Positions 23,386 through 34,909 of a stretch of 64,000 bases of DNA are shown here, piece after piece. The DNA comes from Diploscapter coronatus. Lineage: Eukaryota > Nematoda > Chromadorea > Rhabditida > Rhabditidae. The notes under the pieces were generated by a model. The model saw only the letters and a program-made list of their open reading frames with translations. It did no database searches and was not told where the DNA came from. The DNA lies in NCBI GenBank assembly GCA_964036155.1, contig OZ038423.1, positions 35,603,249-35,667,248 of the forward strand, read 5' to 3'. Positions within the stretch are counted from its first letter, which is position 1; the number at the start of each line of letters is the position of its first letter. A program made the translations under genes and the position numbers.

Positions 23386-25949
23386 TAATTTGAGTAGGAA
23401 AATTTTTCTTCGGAGTTTTTTTCCTATCCTAGTAGCATGATATTTGAGTTGTCGAAAATCCAAAATAAGAAAATAATATAAAATATACCTTCGCCAATCA
23501 TGAAACATAATAACGCACTAGGTATCCATAACATTAAGCGGCCGCCTTCTTCGATGTTGGTTTGGTTTGTGCAAGTTTATGTGGAAGTTAGGAAGTGCTT
23601 GGATGGGTCATAAACTGAGCGATACGCTCTCGTGCCGTTACTCGTATGCTCGTATAAGTCGAGAAATCACGAGAGTTTGGGGACTATTGGTCTCTCAACC
23701 ACAGACCTCTCCAGCCGAAGAATTCTAAAGAGGAACTAAGGAGGTTGGAACGAGGCACGTCCTCCTAACTATTACCATCTGGCACTTACTTATGCCATAT
23801 GCGAAGAAATATGGAATTCAACTTTAACTATAAATACTTTTCGGTGATTTGTAAAGATTCAATGATTATTTTACCGACATGCTAATGAGATGTACAAGTA
23901 GAAGGTAAAATATTGGATAATAAACAATTTTTCATCCCATCTCCAAAAAATTCTTACTTTTTTCTAACTTGCCAACTTTCCCATCAATTCTAGGAAATTT
24001 CAACTTTTATTGACCAATTGAGAAAATTGGGACATGTGTGCGCGAAAAGCCTGGGGATTTTCCCCCATATTCCTTTCTTGGCTCAAACCTTGGGGCCTCG
24101 ACAAGCAAGATTAATGGATTGTCATCAATTGCGCTGAGGGCCGTGTTGCTGTGGCCGAATAGCGAGAATTTCGTTTTCTCACTCTACCAATTTTGCACTA
24201 TTTCATAAGATTTATTTTGTCCAGAATTTCATTTATTTGATCAACGAAATAATATATAGGAACAATTTTCCTTTTATTTTCTCCAATTTCAATTTTAATC
24301 TAATAAAAGTACACTTGGATGGATTGGGAATACAATAATTAAGGGGTCGTCGCCCCTTCGCTCGTCGGGGGTTAATTAGACTGCTTTTGGGGGATGTCGT
24401 GCTCTGGAGTGAGACTAGGGATAATGCTTTTTAAGAGAGCATAGAGGCCTAGAAGTGAGCAGCTTTATCTTATTCTCCGTCTATCCATCATTCTCGTGTG
24501 TTACTCACATTACTTTTTGTGCATTCCACTTTTCGCTGCTGCTGTGCTGTGGTGCGCTCTTTCGAAATCTCGTCGCACCGCCTCGCAGTGTATTGTTATT
24601 TTTCCCATGCACACTTGTCATAGCGCCACACTATCGATATATCAATATATATCCGAGACAATCTAATTGACTTTTATTGCTTCACAGCTGCAATTGACCA
24701 ATCTAGCTGTTTTCCACATTTGTACCTAATTTCTTTGGAACCTGTAGTTATTGAGTAGAAAATCCGTTCAACAAGATAGATTTTAACTATGTTTACCCTA
24801 GATATTAGGAAAAGGTGAAACGGGATATTTTCATGTATTCTGAAAACTCCTAAGTGGTCATTACAATTCCATCTTATAAAATTTTCTATCTTCTTTGAGT
24901 ATGAAGTCATCTGGCAAAAAATCCACTTCAACAAAATCCTCATCTATTCAATTCCCATAAGGTATGTGCCTTCTTATAGCGCACAATTTGTGTGCGAGGC
25001 TTAATACTACGAACAAATGGACCTCTTACATATCGAAAAGCCCGAGGAAATTATCCTTTCTGCCTCATTTTTCTCTCCCCGTCTAATTTCTCTGGGCTCT
25101 CTGCAACCATCCGCTCTATTTCGCCGCATCTCACCATGTGCTGTCCATTCGCATCGGATCGATCGTTTTCTCGTGCACCCTCTCAGTTTGGCGTTCTCTT
25201 TCGCCCTCTTACCCCCTTTCGCCCTTCGCCAGGGCGTCCCTTGAAAATGCGGCCATCCCAGCCAAACATAATAGGGCACGGCATATCGTATTGTTTTTAA
25301 ATATTACGTTAGTTAAATTAGCATAAATGCCATTTTTAACTCGAACCTTGTCAATTTTATAAGATTTCATGTCATTTTAAATCTGAAATTTTTAAATTCT
25401 TTCTAAGCGTATCACTTTCATACTTGAAATTCAAATTTTAGAAATTTCAACGTTGACTTCCATGACTTTTGCCAAAGAACCTTTTAAACAATCCTCTCAT
25501 TTGAATCTCGATGTTATGGATTTCGAATTTCTCAAATTCTCAAATTTGTCAAACGGTATTTGAATAGTTTCGACAACGTCAGTACTTATCTTCTCCAACT
25601 TCTCTGCCATCTCAGATCACCTTATCTTTTGTCCAATTATCTGCAAGTCTGCGGCTCAGAATGTGCACTGTTTGCGGAGCTCTTGTTGTCCATCTTTTCA
25701 TCTTATCACTCTGCTTCTTTCTCCACCATTCTAGAGGATCTCTGGAGAGTCCCGGCTTTTTCTGTCGATCTCTTTTTCGTCTCTTCACTTGTCAACCTTC
25801 TCTGATCAATCTACGAATTTGCGACTTTGATCAACAATTATCAGATATCCGATCCGCTTTCATACCTTTCACAGTCAGCGCGCATCGGCGCGACCTGTCT
25901 ATCATCGATTTTTTGCGATAATATCGATATTGTTGCTGATTAGTTTCAG

Positions 25950-28900
25950 ATGTCGGCCCCGTCATCGCACAATGCCTCGTTTTCTTCGATGACGACCGCC
26001 ACTCCATCCACAGTTATTGAAGCCGCCACCAAAAGGCTCAATTTGAACGATTCCAATGACAGCAATGAACGGCTATCAGGTACTCATACAACTTTTATCC
26101 TCCGATTTGTTCATATCCACGATTTTAGGAGTGTCCGCAGATGGCATGTCAGGAATTAGCGATGGCGAAACGTCGCCAGGCAATGCACCCAATACCAACC
26201 AGCCGTTCCAGAACGCGTTCACCAAGGTTTGCAACAGTATCTTTACTTGTGTTTTATACTGGTCTGATAAAATTAGGTATATTATTATATTGACGATGAG
26301 AATATCGCCTATCTAACCGAGGTGCACGTACCTCCTGACATAATCACTCTTGCTGATGTGAAGCGGGTGCTGATGAGGACGAATTTCAAGTACTACTGCA
26401 AAATGGTCGATCCGGATACTGGAATGTAGGCCTATTCTCAATTGTTCGAGCAAATCATTTTTTTAAATTTAGTGAGGTCAAAGCTGAGATCCGTGACGAT
26501 ATGCAGAGGCTGCACAAGAACACCCAAGGAAAGTTCGAGCTGTTCCTGCTGACCACCGAGGGATCAACGCATTCTGATGGAACGAACAGTGGTGGAATTG
26601 GACGATCAAGGAATTTTGTGAGTCTTTGAAATGCCAACTCTTTTTAGTCTCTGATAAACCAGGTTCCTGGACCCGCACCAGGACCGATGTATCATATGGG
26701 CTCTAATGCGTACCGACATGCCGCTCACCAATTCGATAATAGCTGTAAGAAATAGCTGAATTATGGCATTTCATGAGAATTCGGTGAATTCAGTGCTGAC
26801 AACGGACTCTGAATCGATGATTTCTGGTGGGTTCGGCAACTACAAGAGTCATTTGAACCGACATCATCTTCGACCTGGATATTTCCAAGGTGCGTCAATG
26901 CAATTTTGCTGATTTTCATATATTCTAGGATAAGATTTTCAAACTTTATTTTCCAGATATCTCTGAATTTCTATCTTTTTGTCACACGATTATCTTCTTG
27001 CTTCTCAGTGTTTAATGAAGGTGTTTTATGTGAACGGTTGATTAATTTCTTGCCGCGTTTTGATTAAGGGATTCCACGGACAACTGTTGCGCTTCTTTCC
27101 TCGCCAGCCAAGAGAGATAAAATTTATCTGTCCAATCTCAGCTTGTATCAATTGATTTGTTGCTGATCTTGCCATAGTTTGTGCTCACAAAAATCGTATT
27201 TCTTTCCCCTTGGCCGTTACTTCCTCAATCCGTATGACTATCAGCTATCTTTTTATCATCCCCCGAGCCAGAAACAGGTTGGAGATGATGGAGAGAAAGC
27301 CCACCGAAGAAAAAGAAGTAAGCTTGACTTACAAGCCTTGGGATATCGCATGTTATTTTTCTCTTTCTCTGCCTCTCGGGACGCGTCTCAAGTACCACCA
27401 TCACTTTCTCCATCTTTTCATCTCTTTATCTCTATTTGCCTACCATCTCTTCCCCCCAACAGACAATCATCGAATTTTCAGCACATTTTCCCTTAATTTT
27501 GCCACCACCACCACCCCACACTTGACGACGAAATTCCCTCATCTTTTTCTTATCTTTTCGACTTTTCAAAATTCCACTATCATCAAAAATTCAACTTCCC
27601 CAGCGCGCATTTTGATAGCCTCATTAAATCGCCGCTTTGTTTCGGTTGACTTCTGCAAGTTTTTTTTGCGTTGATTCCTACTCGTCTAATTTATGACCGT
27701 GCTTGCTTCGCTGAGAAACAGGAGATCAAAGGCATTCTGAGCGCTTTAGGTTTTATGCTATTCACATCGAAATCATTACTGCTACTTCTTCTCGACTCCG
27801 CCTCCTATGTATACGATCACTTTTTCATCGGACTATATTTTGTAAACAACATCCAATGTTTCAACACTCGAATAATTGACTTTACGAATTTCGCTCTCCG
27901 CTCGTTGTAACAATCATCTTCGAAAGCGTAACTCGATGCCTTGTATCATCGGATTTCCAGAACGTCAAAATGTCGAATAATGTAGCGGATAGGAAGAGTC
28001 CTCTGTACATGGCGAAATCTGGGGGACTGCATAGGTACGGGCGGGTGCTGGGATTATATCGATCCTGATTAAATATCCTCTATCAATTCATTGTGTGTGT
28101 GTTGTGATACCGAATCCCGGAGGATATGATATCACTAGGTCAATAATCTCAGCACTCGTTTCCAGGGTTAGTGAAATGGTGACCCGTCTGGAGCGGCGTC
28201 CTCCTCTGGCCGAGCCCGAAGTCATCGACGACTGCGAACCGGTCCGACGAGCCAGAAGGAAATACGTCTCCCAAATCACGAGCAATAAATTCCTACAAAC
28301 TATATTCTCGCTATCCAGCTCCAAAGACAAACTGAAGGCGTCCGACTCGGAAAACGAATCCGTGAAACCCCGATCGATTTTCGGATCACACAAGACCGGC
28401 TCTCTAAAGGACGCCGGACGAGTGATTGGACTCGCGACTGAATTTGATGGGGACCCCCTAGTTATACGACAACGAGAATTTTCGAAGCCACGGGATCTGA
28501 GACGATCGAAGACTGAGGACAGCGACTCCATATTCGCGTCAATCAAGTACGGGTTCGACAAAGCTCAGATCCTATCGAGTCAGCTTATCAACCCCAAGAA
28601 GAAGAAATCACAAAAAGCAAAGACGCCCAACGCTGGACCAAAATACAAGGAGCCCATTTTATTGTCTGACTCCGATCATTCCGAGCATTTGCAATCGATA
28701 CGCAAGCAAATGGGCGTGGCCGTAGATAATGCCAAGATTGAGCCATCACCACTATCATCGCCTAAAGACAATGGTGGTGATTTAGTGCGAAAGAACAAAG
28801 AGTGGAAAAAGTCTGCGGCAGCAAGCGAAAGAGAAGAGGAGAAAGGTAAAACGACGAGTCCTGCTAACGACCAACAAAGACAAAAAATCATTCGGCGGAT

Positions 28901-31900
28901 AAAAGCACTCAGCCCCAACCCTGATAATCTAAAGAGCACGGCCGCTGAGAAACCCGAAAAGTCCCCGCCGCTATCATTGAAATTTCCTATTTCTAAATCC
29001 CGCTCGAAACAATCTGCCGATCCTGAAAAGCCAAGGTCGAATGCACAATTGCCTTCAAGAGTTCCTCAGCTGATCGCGAACTTCACCTCGACCACGATCG
29101 ACAAACCACACAAGTCATCTCCTGAAATCAGAATTTCGCCTCCAACCGATGCCAAGGAGACCAAAGAGAACCATCGCGATCACACCGCTCCAATCTGTCC
29201 CCAATTTCTTGGCGGCCTGCTAGTTCCTGGCACTCCTCTACCAGTTGATCAATATGCTCTTCGACCTCTGGACGGTCCACTAGGCGACATCGAAGCAGAT
29301 CAAGGCAGCGCTGGACTCGAGCCCAGTCTAGTCAAGCGAAGACGTCCACCACCTAGCAGAATGTCTGGAAGACCGATGCTATCCAGAGCCTTGACTTCTA
29401 TCGAAGGATGCTCAATTTTGCCTCCACTTTACGAGTCCTGTGAGAAGAGCGACGACTCGAAGAGCAGAGAGAAGGAGACTGACGACAGCGGAGTTGCTTC
29501 GTCTGAAATTCTACAGCCAACCTCTACAAACTCAGATGGCACTAGAGTTCGACGCCAAGTCAAAAAATACGAAGGTGGATCACACACTACTAGGTATCTT
29601 GGACTAAAACTTTCGGGACTAGTTCTCTCGTTTTAGCACTTATCAAGGCCTCAAACCAACTGCAGCGGACGCCACCCAACGACGCCATCTCATTGGATTC
29701 TTGCACCGCACTTCTCATTTGTCTTTGACTTCAGAGTTATCTGGAGATGCTTCATTTTATCTAATTGGCAAGCAAATTGAATCACTAGGAGCAGAACTTA
29801 TTTATTTGCGGAAACTTCAAAACTATTCTGTTGATTCAGGTCACCGAGGGCGAGGTCGTTATGAGGACTCCACCATGGGCTCAGAATCGGATGCTCGCAT
29901 GTTCTCCGATGAAGATGACAGGTAATAACTCATTTTCTAGGAAAAATCCAAGTATCGATCTTGCTTTTGCTATTTTGACCAAGGGTCCTTCGTCATTCTT
30001 TCTCTCTGGTGCGCATACGAAGAAGGTATTAGTACGCATTAGTTGGAAAACGGGGGCTCTAAACATAACTTTCGGACGCTGCAGCTCATATTGATTCTTC
30101 CATTTGCCTTTATTGCTTCAATTATGTCTGGATATCTTTCTGAGGACGGAGATTTTGACTCCTGTGAGGCGAAAACGTATTATTCGACTACTTCGACTAG
30201 CGAAGATCATTATTACACCGTTTCAAAGGCAAAGTAAGAGAATGGATAAATTTATGAAATTTCTCGGCTTTGATCACTTCCATGACTATTTGTCAAAGAC
30301 TTGATTATGTTTGAAATGAAAAACCGCCTTTTGAGCTGCCGGTGTTCTTTCGCCAGTAAATCATGTGGTAATTGCTTCACCCTGAAGAAGATATTGCTAT
30401 CTGATTGACAGAAAGATAAAAATACTCCCTGGTCCAGAAAGTGCAAATATCGTGTTTTTAGGGGCTCAACGACAACTGACCTGACGTCGGTGTCACGTCA
30501 ACATGAAAATCTTACTAGGCGACGTCGAAATCGGCGTCATTACAGGAAACCCTCAAGGGCGTCTTCCTTCTCATCCATTACTGGTAGACCAATAGAAAAG
30601 AAAACTTGTAAATAAATCGATTTCAGAGTCCTCTATGAGTTTGGATGTGATCACAGTAACATTGAACATGGACACTGTTAACTTTTTGGGCATTTCCATT
30701 GTTGGTCAGACGGGACTCAGAGGCGACAGCGGAATTTATGTCGCTAGCATAATGAAAGGTAAGAGGACCAATAGAATTACGAACTCCAAGTTGACATAAT
30801 TCAGGAGGCGCAGTAGCTCTTGATGGTCGCATCGAGGCTGGTGACATGATTCTCCAGGTCAATGACATCGCCTTCGACAATTTCACCAACGACCAAGCAG
30901 TGGACGTTCTCAGGGATGCGGTAGCTCGTCGAGGACCCATCAAGCTGACAGTCGCCAAGTGCTTTGATGCTGGACCAAGGGATGGGTTCGCGATCCCTCG
31001 ACACCAAAGGGACGAACCAGTCAGGCCAATCGACACCCAGGCATGGATCCAGCACACGAATGCTATGAGGGGAATGCCGAGTATTATTGAAGGTAAGGAG
31101 CTCTTCAGTGAGTTCATGAAATAGAGACGTTTTAGGCTCTGAGGGAGCACCCACCCCCATTCCTCATGATTGGCCCGCTCATCAACGACCTGCTAGCAGT
31201 TCGACGGTCACCTCCACTGGCTCAAATGGCCACAATACGGTGATTGGCTCGAATATTCGATTGGATCTTAGGACTGATAAGAAAGAGGCAATTTTTCCCT
31301 CTCACTCAAAACACGGACCTCTTCTTTCAGGTCGTTAAAGTAATGGCCACGCCGAACTCCGGCTTGGATATCAAGGATCGAACGTGGCTGAAGATACCCA
31401 TTCCTATGTCTTTCTTGGGGTCCGACTTGGTTGATTGGCTACTGGATCATGTCGACGGCCTGAGGGAAAGGAAAGATGCCAGAAAGTACGCCTCGGAACT
31501 TCTGAGGTTGAAGCTGATCGTCCACGTCGTCAGCAAGATCACGTTCACTGAGCAGTGCTACTATGTTCTGGGCGATGCAGTTCAAGGTTGATATTTTGTG
31601 TTTATAGAAGAAGTTGTAATAAGAAAACTTAGAAGCAACCCGTTACCGTTCGAATGATGCCCTTTCCCAACAACCTCCAGTGCGGTACACGCCCCAGACG
31701 CATTGGTCCGCAGGAAACAACCAGCAGGTGGGACTGATGAGTGCAGGCCTGGCGCCGAGCCTTGGCAGCTTGGCGCCGAAAGGACGAGCACTGGGTGCTT
31801 CGTCGCTGGTGAGCGACTCGATCGCTGGCGTGCCGCCACCCAACACGCCATTGCCTCAGAGCGGACAACAAGCACCGTCGAATGCGTCATCATCAAACGC

Positions 31901-33057
31901 ACCAAATGCACAAGCACCAATGTATGTCATGCACATTTGAATATCGTCAATAATCTAAAAATGCTTGCATAGTCTTTGCTTGAAATTGACGATAAATAAA
32001 TGTCAGCTAAATGATAATGATATGATTTAATTGATTTATGCATCGATGAAATTCTAAGAACATTGACTGTGTTACTAATTTTTATGTGGATTTTATCAAG
32101 AATTAGAAATTCTCAAGCGCCAGATTTCAAATTTGTTATTTAGTCTTGATTGATGAACCACTTTGTTTCATTCGTTGTCATTTTTATGTTTTAACAAATT
32201 CTTTATTGTTTGATTGAAGATTCAGTTTCTTAACATGTCATTGCCAAAACTTGGTTCGTCACAGTGTCAACAGATTTTCACGTCATTAACGGACCTAGGG
32301 AGCACTTTCGTCAGACAAAGAAATCTATGGGGGTGGTCGCAGAGGGAAAATTTTGTATGGCGAGGTAGGTCGCAAACTGGAACGTTCACGTTATTGATTG
32401 ATTAGAGGTACAAAACTCCTAAGAAAATATATAGGGGTAGGTCGCAAGGGGTTTCTGACGATCGTCCTCCCTAGTCTGGTCATTAACTTTTTATTCAATC
32501 GCATTTAAGCCGGTGCCATTATTAACGAGTTTTTTTTTCAAAATGTTTCTACAGATTTTGCATTCTACTCATGATCAGCATGATATGATATGTTATAGTC
32601 CATTTTTACGATTTTGCCTGAATATTATCTGTCTTCTTCCAAAGAAACCATGGCACTTTGTGTTCTCTGTGGTACTACTTTTTGTGCGTCATATGCATCA
32701 ATTCATTTATAACCTTGTCTATTGTTTTCGCACGATGAATAAAAATGTTTAAATCGAATAAAAATTCCAAAATTTAAATTAGATCCAAAAATTCAGGTAA
32801 GCGACTACGCTTCGTTGCCGCACACTCCAGTGCCTCCATCTCTGCATTCGAATGTGCAACGGGTAGATTTGGGAGGTGCTCCTCAAGCTGTTCCGGGACG
32901 CTCCCATAGCGATGGAGGCTCAAGCGGTACGGGCAAGTCGGCGAGCAGTGGGCGAGATCGCGATTCCGCACATATGCAACCGGAGTGCGCGCCTTCCCGA
33001 CAGTCCTTCAGACAAGCCATGATGCAGCCATATGAGTGTTATGTTGATAAGATTTAA
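25950..33057 (+). CDS. dsh: Dishevelled, canonical DIX-PDZ-DEP form
   Basis: Cytoplasmic hub of Wnt signalling. Exons joining in phase to 706 residues: 25950-26079, 26129-26226, 26277-26425, 26473-26617, 26663-26744, 26794-26889, 29840-29921, 30462-30583, 30627-30758, 30805-31092, 31136-31239, 31331-31586, 31633-31808, 32797-33057. The DIX domain starts at about residue 77 ([19 protein letters not shown]). A basic stretch ([13 protein letters not shown]) leads to SSFSSIT and [13 protein letters not shown]. The PDZ domain (about 306-395) contains FLGISIVGQ and [15 protein letters not shown]. The DEP domain (about 480-560) contains [19 protein letters not shown] and ends in [14 protein letters not shown]. 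The C-terminus PYECYVDKI matches the conserved dishevelled tail. The ATG directly follows TTTCAG, a likely trans-splice site. Which C. elegans paralogue (dsh-1, dsh-2 or mig-5) it matches is not settled. The 2.9-kb intron after 26889 hosts an alternative promoter. Confidence 0.92.
27970..29921 (+). CDS. dsh: Alternative DIX-less N-terminal exons of dishevelled
   Basis: A short exon 27970-28034 ([14 protein letters not shown]...) ends AG|GTACGG and joins in phase to a 1,428-nt exon, 28166-29593. That exon then joins in phase to 29637-29921. This last exon contains the canonical exon 29840-29921 in the same frame, and its donor feeds the shared PDZ/DEP exons. The full form would be 1,038 codons with no DIX domain. 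The large exon is hydrophilic and basic, rich in Ser, Pro and Lys, with no domain I recognise. It ends in a Ser/Asp/Glu-rich stretch. It could be a separate nested gene instead, but the phase agreement at all three junctions favours an isoform. It is open for over 500 codons, far beyond chance. Confidence 0.75.
30124..30233 (+). CDS. Possible second internal start exon of dishevelled
   Basis: The ATG at 30124 opens [13 protein letters not shown]..., acidic and rich in Tyr, Ser and Thr. It ends at AA|GTAAGA, in the phase that fits the exon at 30462. This would give a 482-residue PDZ-DEP protein. It cannot be an ordinary cassette exon, because no acceptor of the needed phase precedes it. Confidence 0.4.
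31995..32000 (+). terminator. Poly(A) signal for a short dishevelled 3' end
   Basis: AATAAA lies 55 nt after an alternative stop at 31940. That stop is reached if the donor at 31809 is not used and translation reads on to APMYVMHI. Confidence 0.5.
32306..32476. repeat. Dispersed repeat copy in the last dishevelled intron
   Basis: Shares ACTTTCGTCAGA, an AATCTATGGGGG stretch, GTAGGTCGCAA and TTTCTGACGATCG blocks with 21829-22610 in the same order, but is much shorter. No ORF. Confidence 0.55.
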
Positions 33058-33326
33058 TTTTCCTCCTACTTTTGTCATGACCAATTTATTCCATGAGCTC
33101 AAACCTTCACCCACACGTGCTACAGCTTTCAAACCATGACTTGCCTTATCCTATTTTTGAATTTCGTTCATTTTGCTCATCTCGTTAGTATTGTTAATCC
33201 TTATCGTCATGTTTTCCATTTCGTCTACGGGCCATCTCCGCATGGTGTTAATTCTGAGACTTCCTGAGCTATCTGAGCTATCTATTCGGATCAATATTTC
33301 TCGAGATTACAGTAAGAATAAATATT

Positions 33327-33816
33327 TTATACGAACCTATAAAATAAGATCAAGAGAATCACATAAATTAGTGAAAAATGAAATATTGTGGGATTTGATG
33401 CGAAATTGCACATGTGAGTGCCCGAACAGATGTAGCAATGAGGGTCGCCTCCGATGTATTGGCACATGGAGAGGGCTTGGTAGCAGGATTCATTTTGCAG
33501 TCCTGTAGCGGTCTCGGCAACATTTACGCCGCAACCACGAGCGACGAAGGCTCCTTCTGCAATTTTTCCCATCAATGAAATCGAAAGGTCAATTGTATTT
33601 GCTCAAATCCGACCTTCGATCCCGTCGCAGACGAATTTGAAGCACTCGAGGGTCTGGGACGGGCATTGCGTCGGTGAGTAGATCTTCTCACCACCTTCGT
33701 GGCACCACAAATTTCCTAAGCGGATAGAAATCAAGAAAATCATCGATGCTTGATTTACCATATTCATACGCTACTGACAATCCTTGAAAAACGGAATAAA
33801 TTAAAACCTGTAGCAT
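33327..33816 (-). CDS. Ly6/uPAR-like small secreted or GPI-anchored protein
   Basis: Three exons (33816-33759, 33715-33614, 33556-33327) join in phase to 129 residues. A short hydrophobic leader (about 1-16) precedes ten cysteines: LWCHEGG, QCP, LECFKFVC, RGCGVN, ESC, SMC, HCYIC and THMCN. The spacing and the final CN fit the three-finger Ly6/uPAR fold. After CN comes a hydrophobic C-terminus (FHFSLIYVILLILFYRFV) expected to be replaced by a GPI anchor or to act as a membrane segment. It lies tail to tail with dishevelled (270 bp between stops). Function not assigned; nematode relatives include neuronal surface proteins. Additional upstream exons cannot be excluded because the leader is short. 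Confidence 0.72.
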
Positions 33817-34909
33817 TTTAAAAGTTGATTATTTTCAGTTTGACAAAGATGATAGATAAGTGTTGTCGAATGGGTGAAATTTTCACCGTCAAATTGTTAG
33901 AGCAAGGGCTAACAGTCAGCAGCGAAGAAGCTCTCTGCTAATAACTATTTCCTCTGGAATTTAGAGAAATAGGAGAATTTCGAGAGTATTGAATGAAGAA
34001 ACGAGGCAAAATGAGGGAGTACAAGCATTCGAGAGTCGAGAAGGCACAACGAGACATACGCAATGGGTGAGACTTGAGCAAACACTGGGCAAAAGTGGGT
34101 AAGTCGAGGAAAAATAGTTCGGAAAATTAGGGTGATAAGGTGGCTCAAAAATACGATTTTTCAATAAGTTTATCTGCGATACTGATGCCACATGATGTAC
34201 ATGAAACTTTCATTTGGTAACTTGTTTTTATGTAGAAGTTATGGACTTCCTAATTGAATGCCCGTGGACTTTGATAAGAACATGCCAAAAATCTCTTCGC
34301 AAAAATATTTATTTTCAAATCAAATGCTCAAATTTTATATGGCGAAGCCATGAAAGACTTATGAAAATGGTGAAAATTCGTCAAAATGTACATTCATTTA
34401 GAAAAAAAAAATGCAAATAAATGATTATGACTAGCACCGAACTTTGAAAAATATTAGGAAGAAAAATGCAAGTCAGGATATGTATAATCAAATCAAATAT
34501 AATGGAAGACTACACGTATTTGGATTTAGATCGCAGTTTTAGCAATTTTAGGGCGACTGATATGAGGAGTAGTCAATTTTTGTGAAAGTCACATCAGTTT
34601 ACCCATACTTGCAAGTAAAATAACCAGCTTGAAAGCATTCAACTTAATACTCCAACTGAAAAGTGAACTCTAAAGCTTTTATGCGGTAAATTTTGTAGGC
34701 AAATATGCGATTTACGAAGTTAATGCTTACTACGATGCCTCAAATTATAACGATAAATGGAGTTACAATTTGAATTCGAAGTCCCATTTCTCCTGGAGCA
34801 ATGAATTTTGCCGAGACCATTGGAGTTTATCAATGGTAGCATCATTTCAGTTGCTCCTAAAACTTGAGAAAAGTAAAATTCGACTGGTTCAAGAATCACC
34901 TACTAGGTC
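33817..34909. other. Intergenic DNA between the Ly6-like and OAC genes
   Basis: About 1.1 kb, AT-rich, no feature seen beyond short chance ORFs. It should contain the Ly6-like promoter and the OAC 3' UTR. Confidence 0.5.

Larger units (their letters stand above)
20741..25949. other. Intergenic region between che-10 and dishevelled
   Basis: About 5.2 kb with no gene I can support. It contains the 2-kb foldback element (21430-23385), dispersed-repeat sequence near 21829-22610, and a short 5S-rRNA-like stretch near 23587. The part near 24400-25940 is pyrimidine-rich in places and probably holds the dishevelled promoter and 5' UTR. Confidence 0.6.

Noticed and set aside
25007..25300. Overlapping ORFs on both strands upstream of dishevelled
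   Set aside because: Pyrimidine-rich DNA with few stops; no motif, and two strands and three frames open at once.
27179..27674. 154-codon plus-strand ORF inside the dishevelled intron
   Set aside because: Low-complexity Ser/Phe/Leu translation of a CT-rich tract. More likely promoter sequence for the exon at 27970.
30084..30233. Treating the EDGDFDS segment as a cassette exon after 29921
   Set aside because: The needed acceptor phase does not exist; the only acceptors give a stop or a frame shift. A first-exon model was kept instead.
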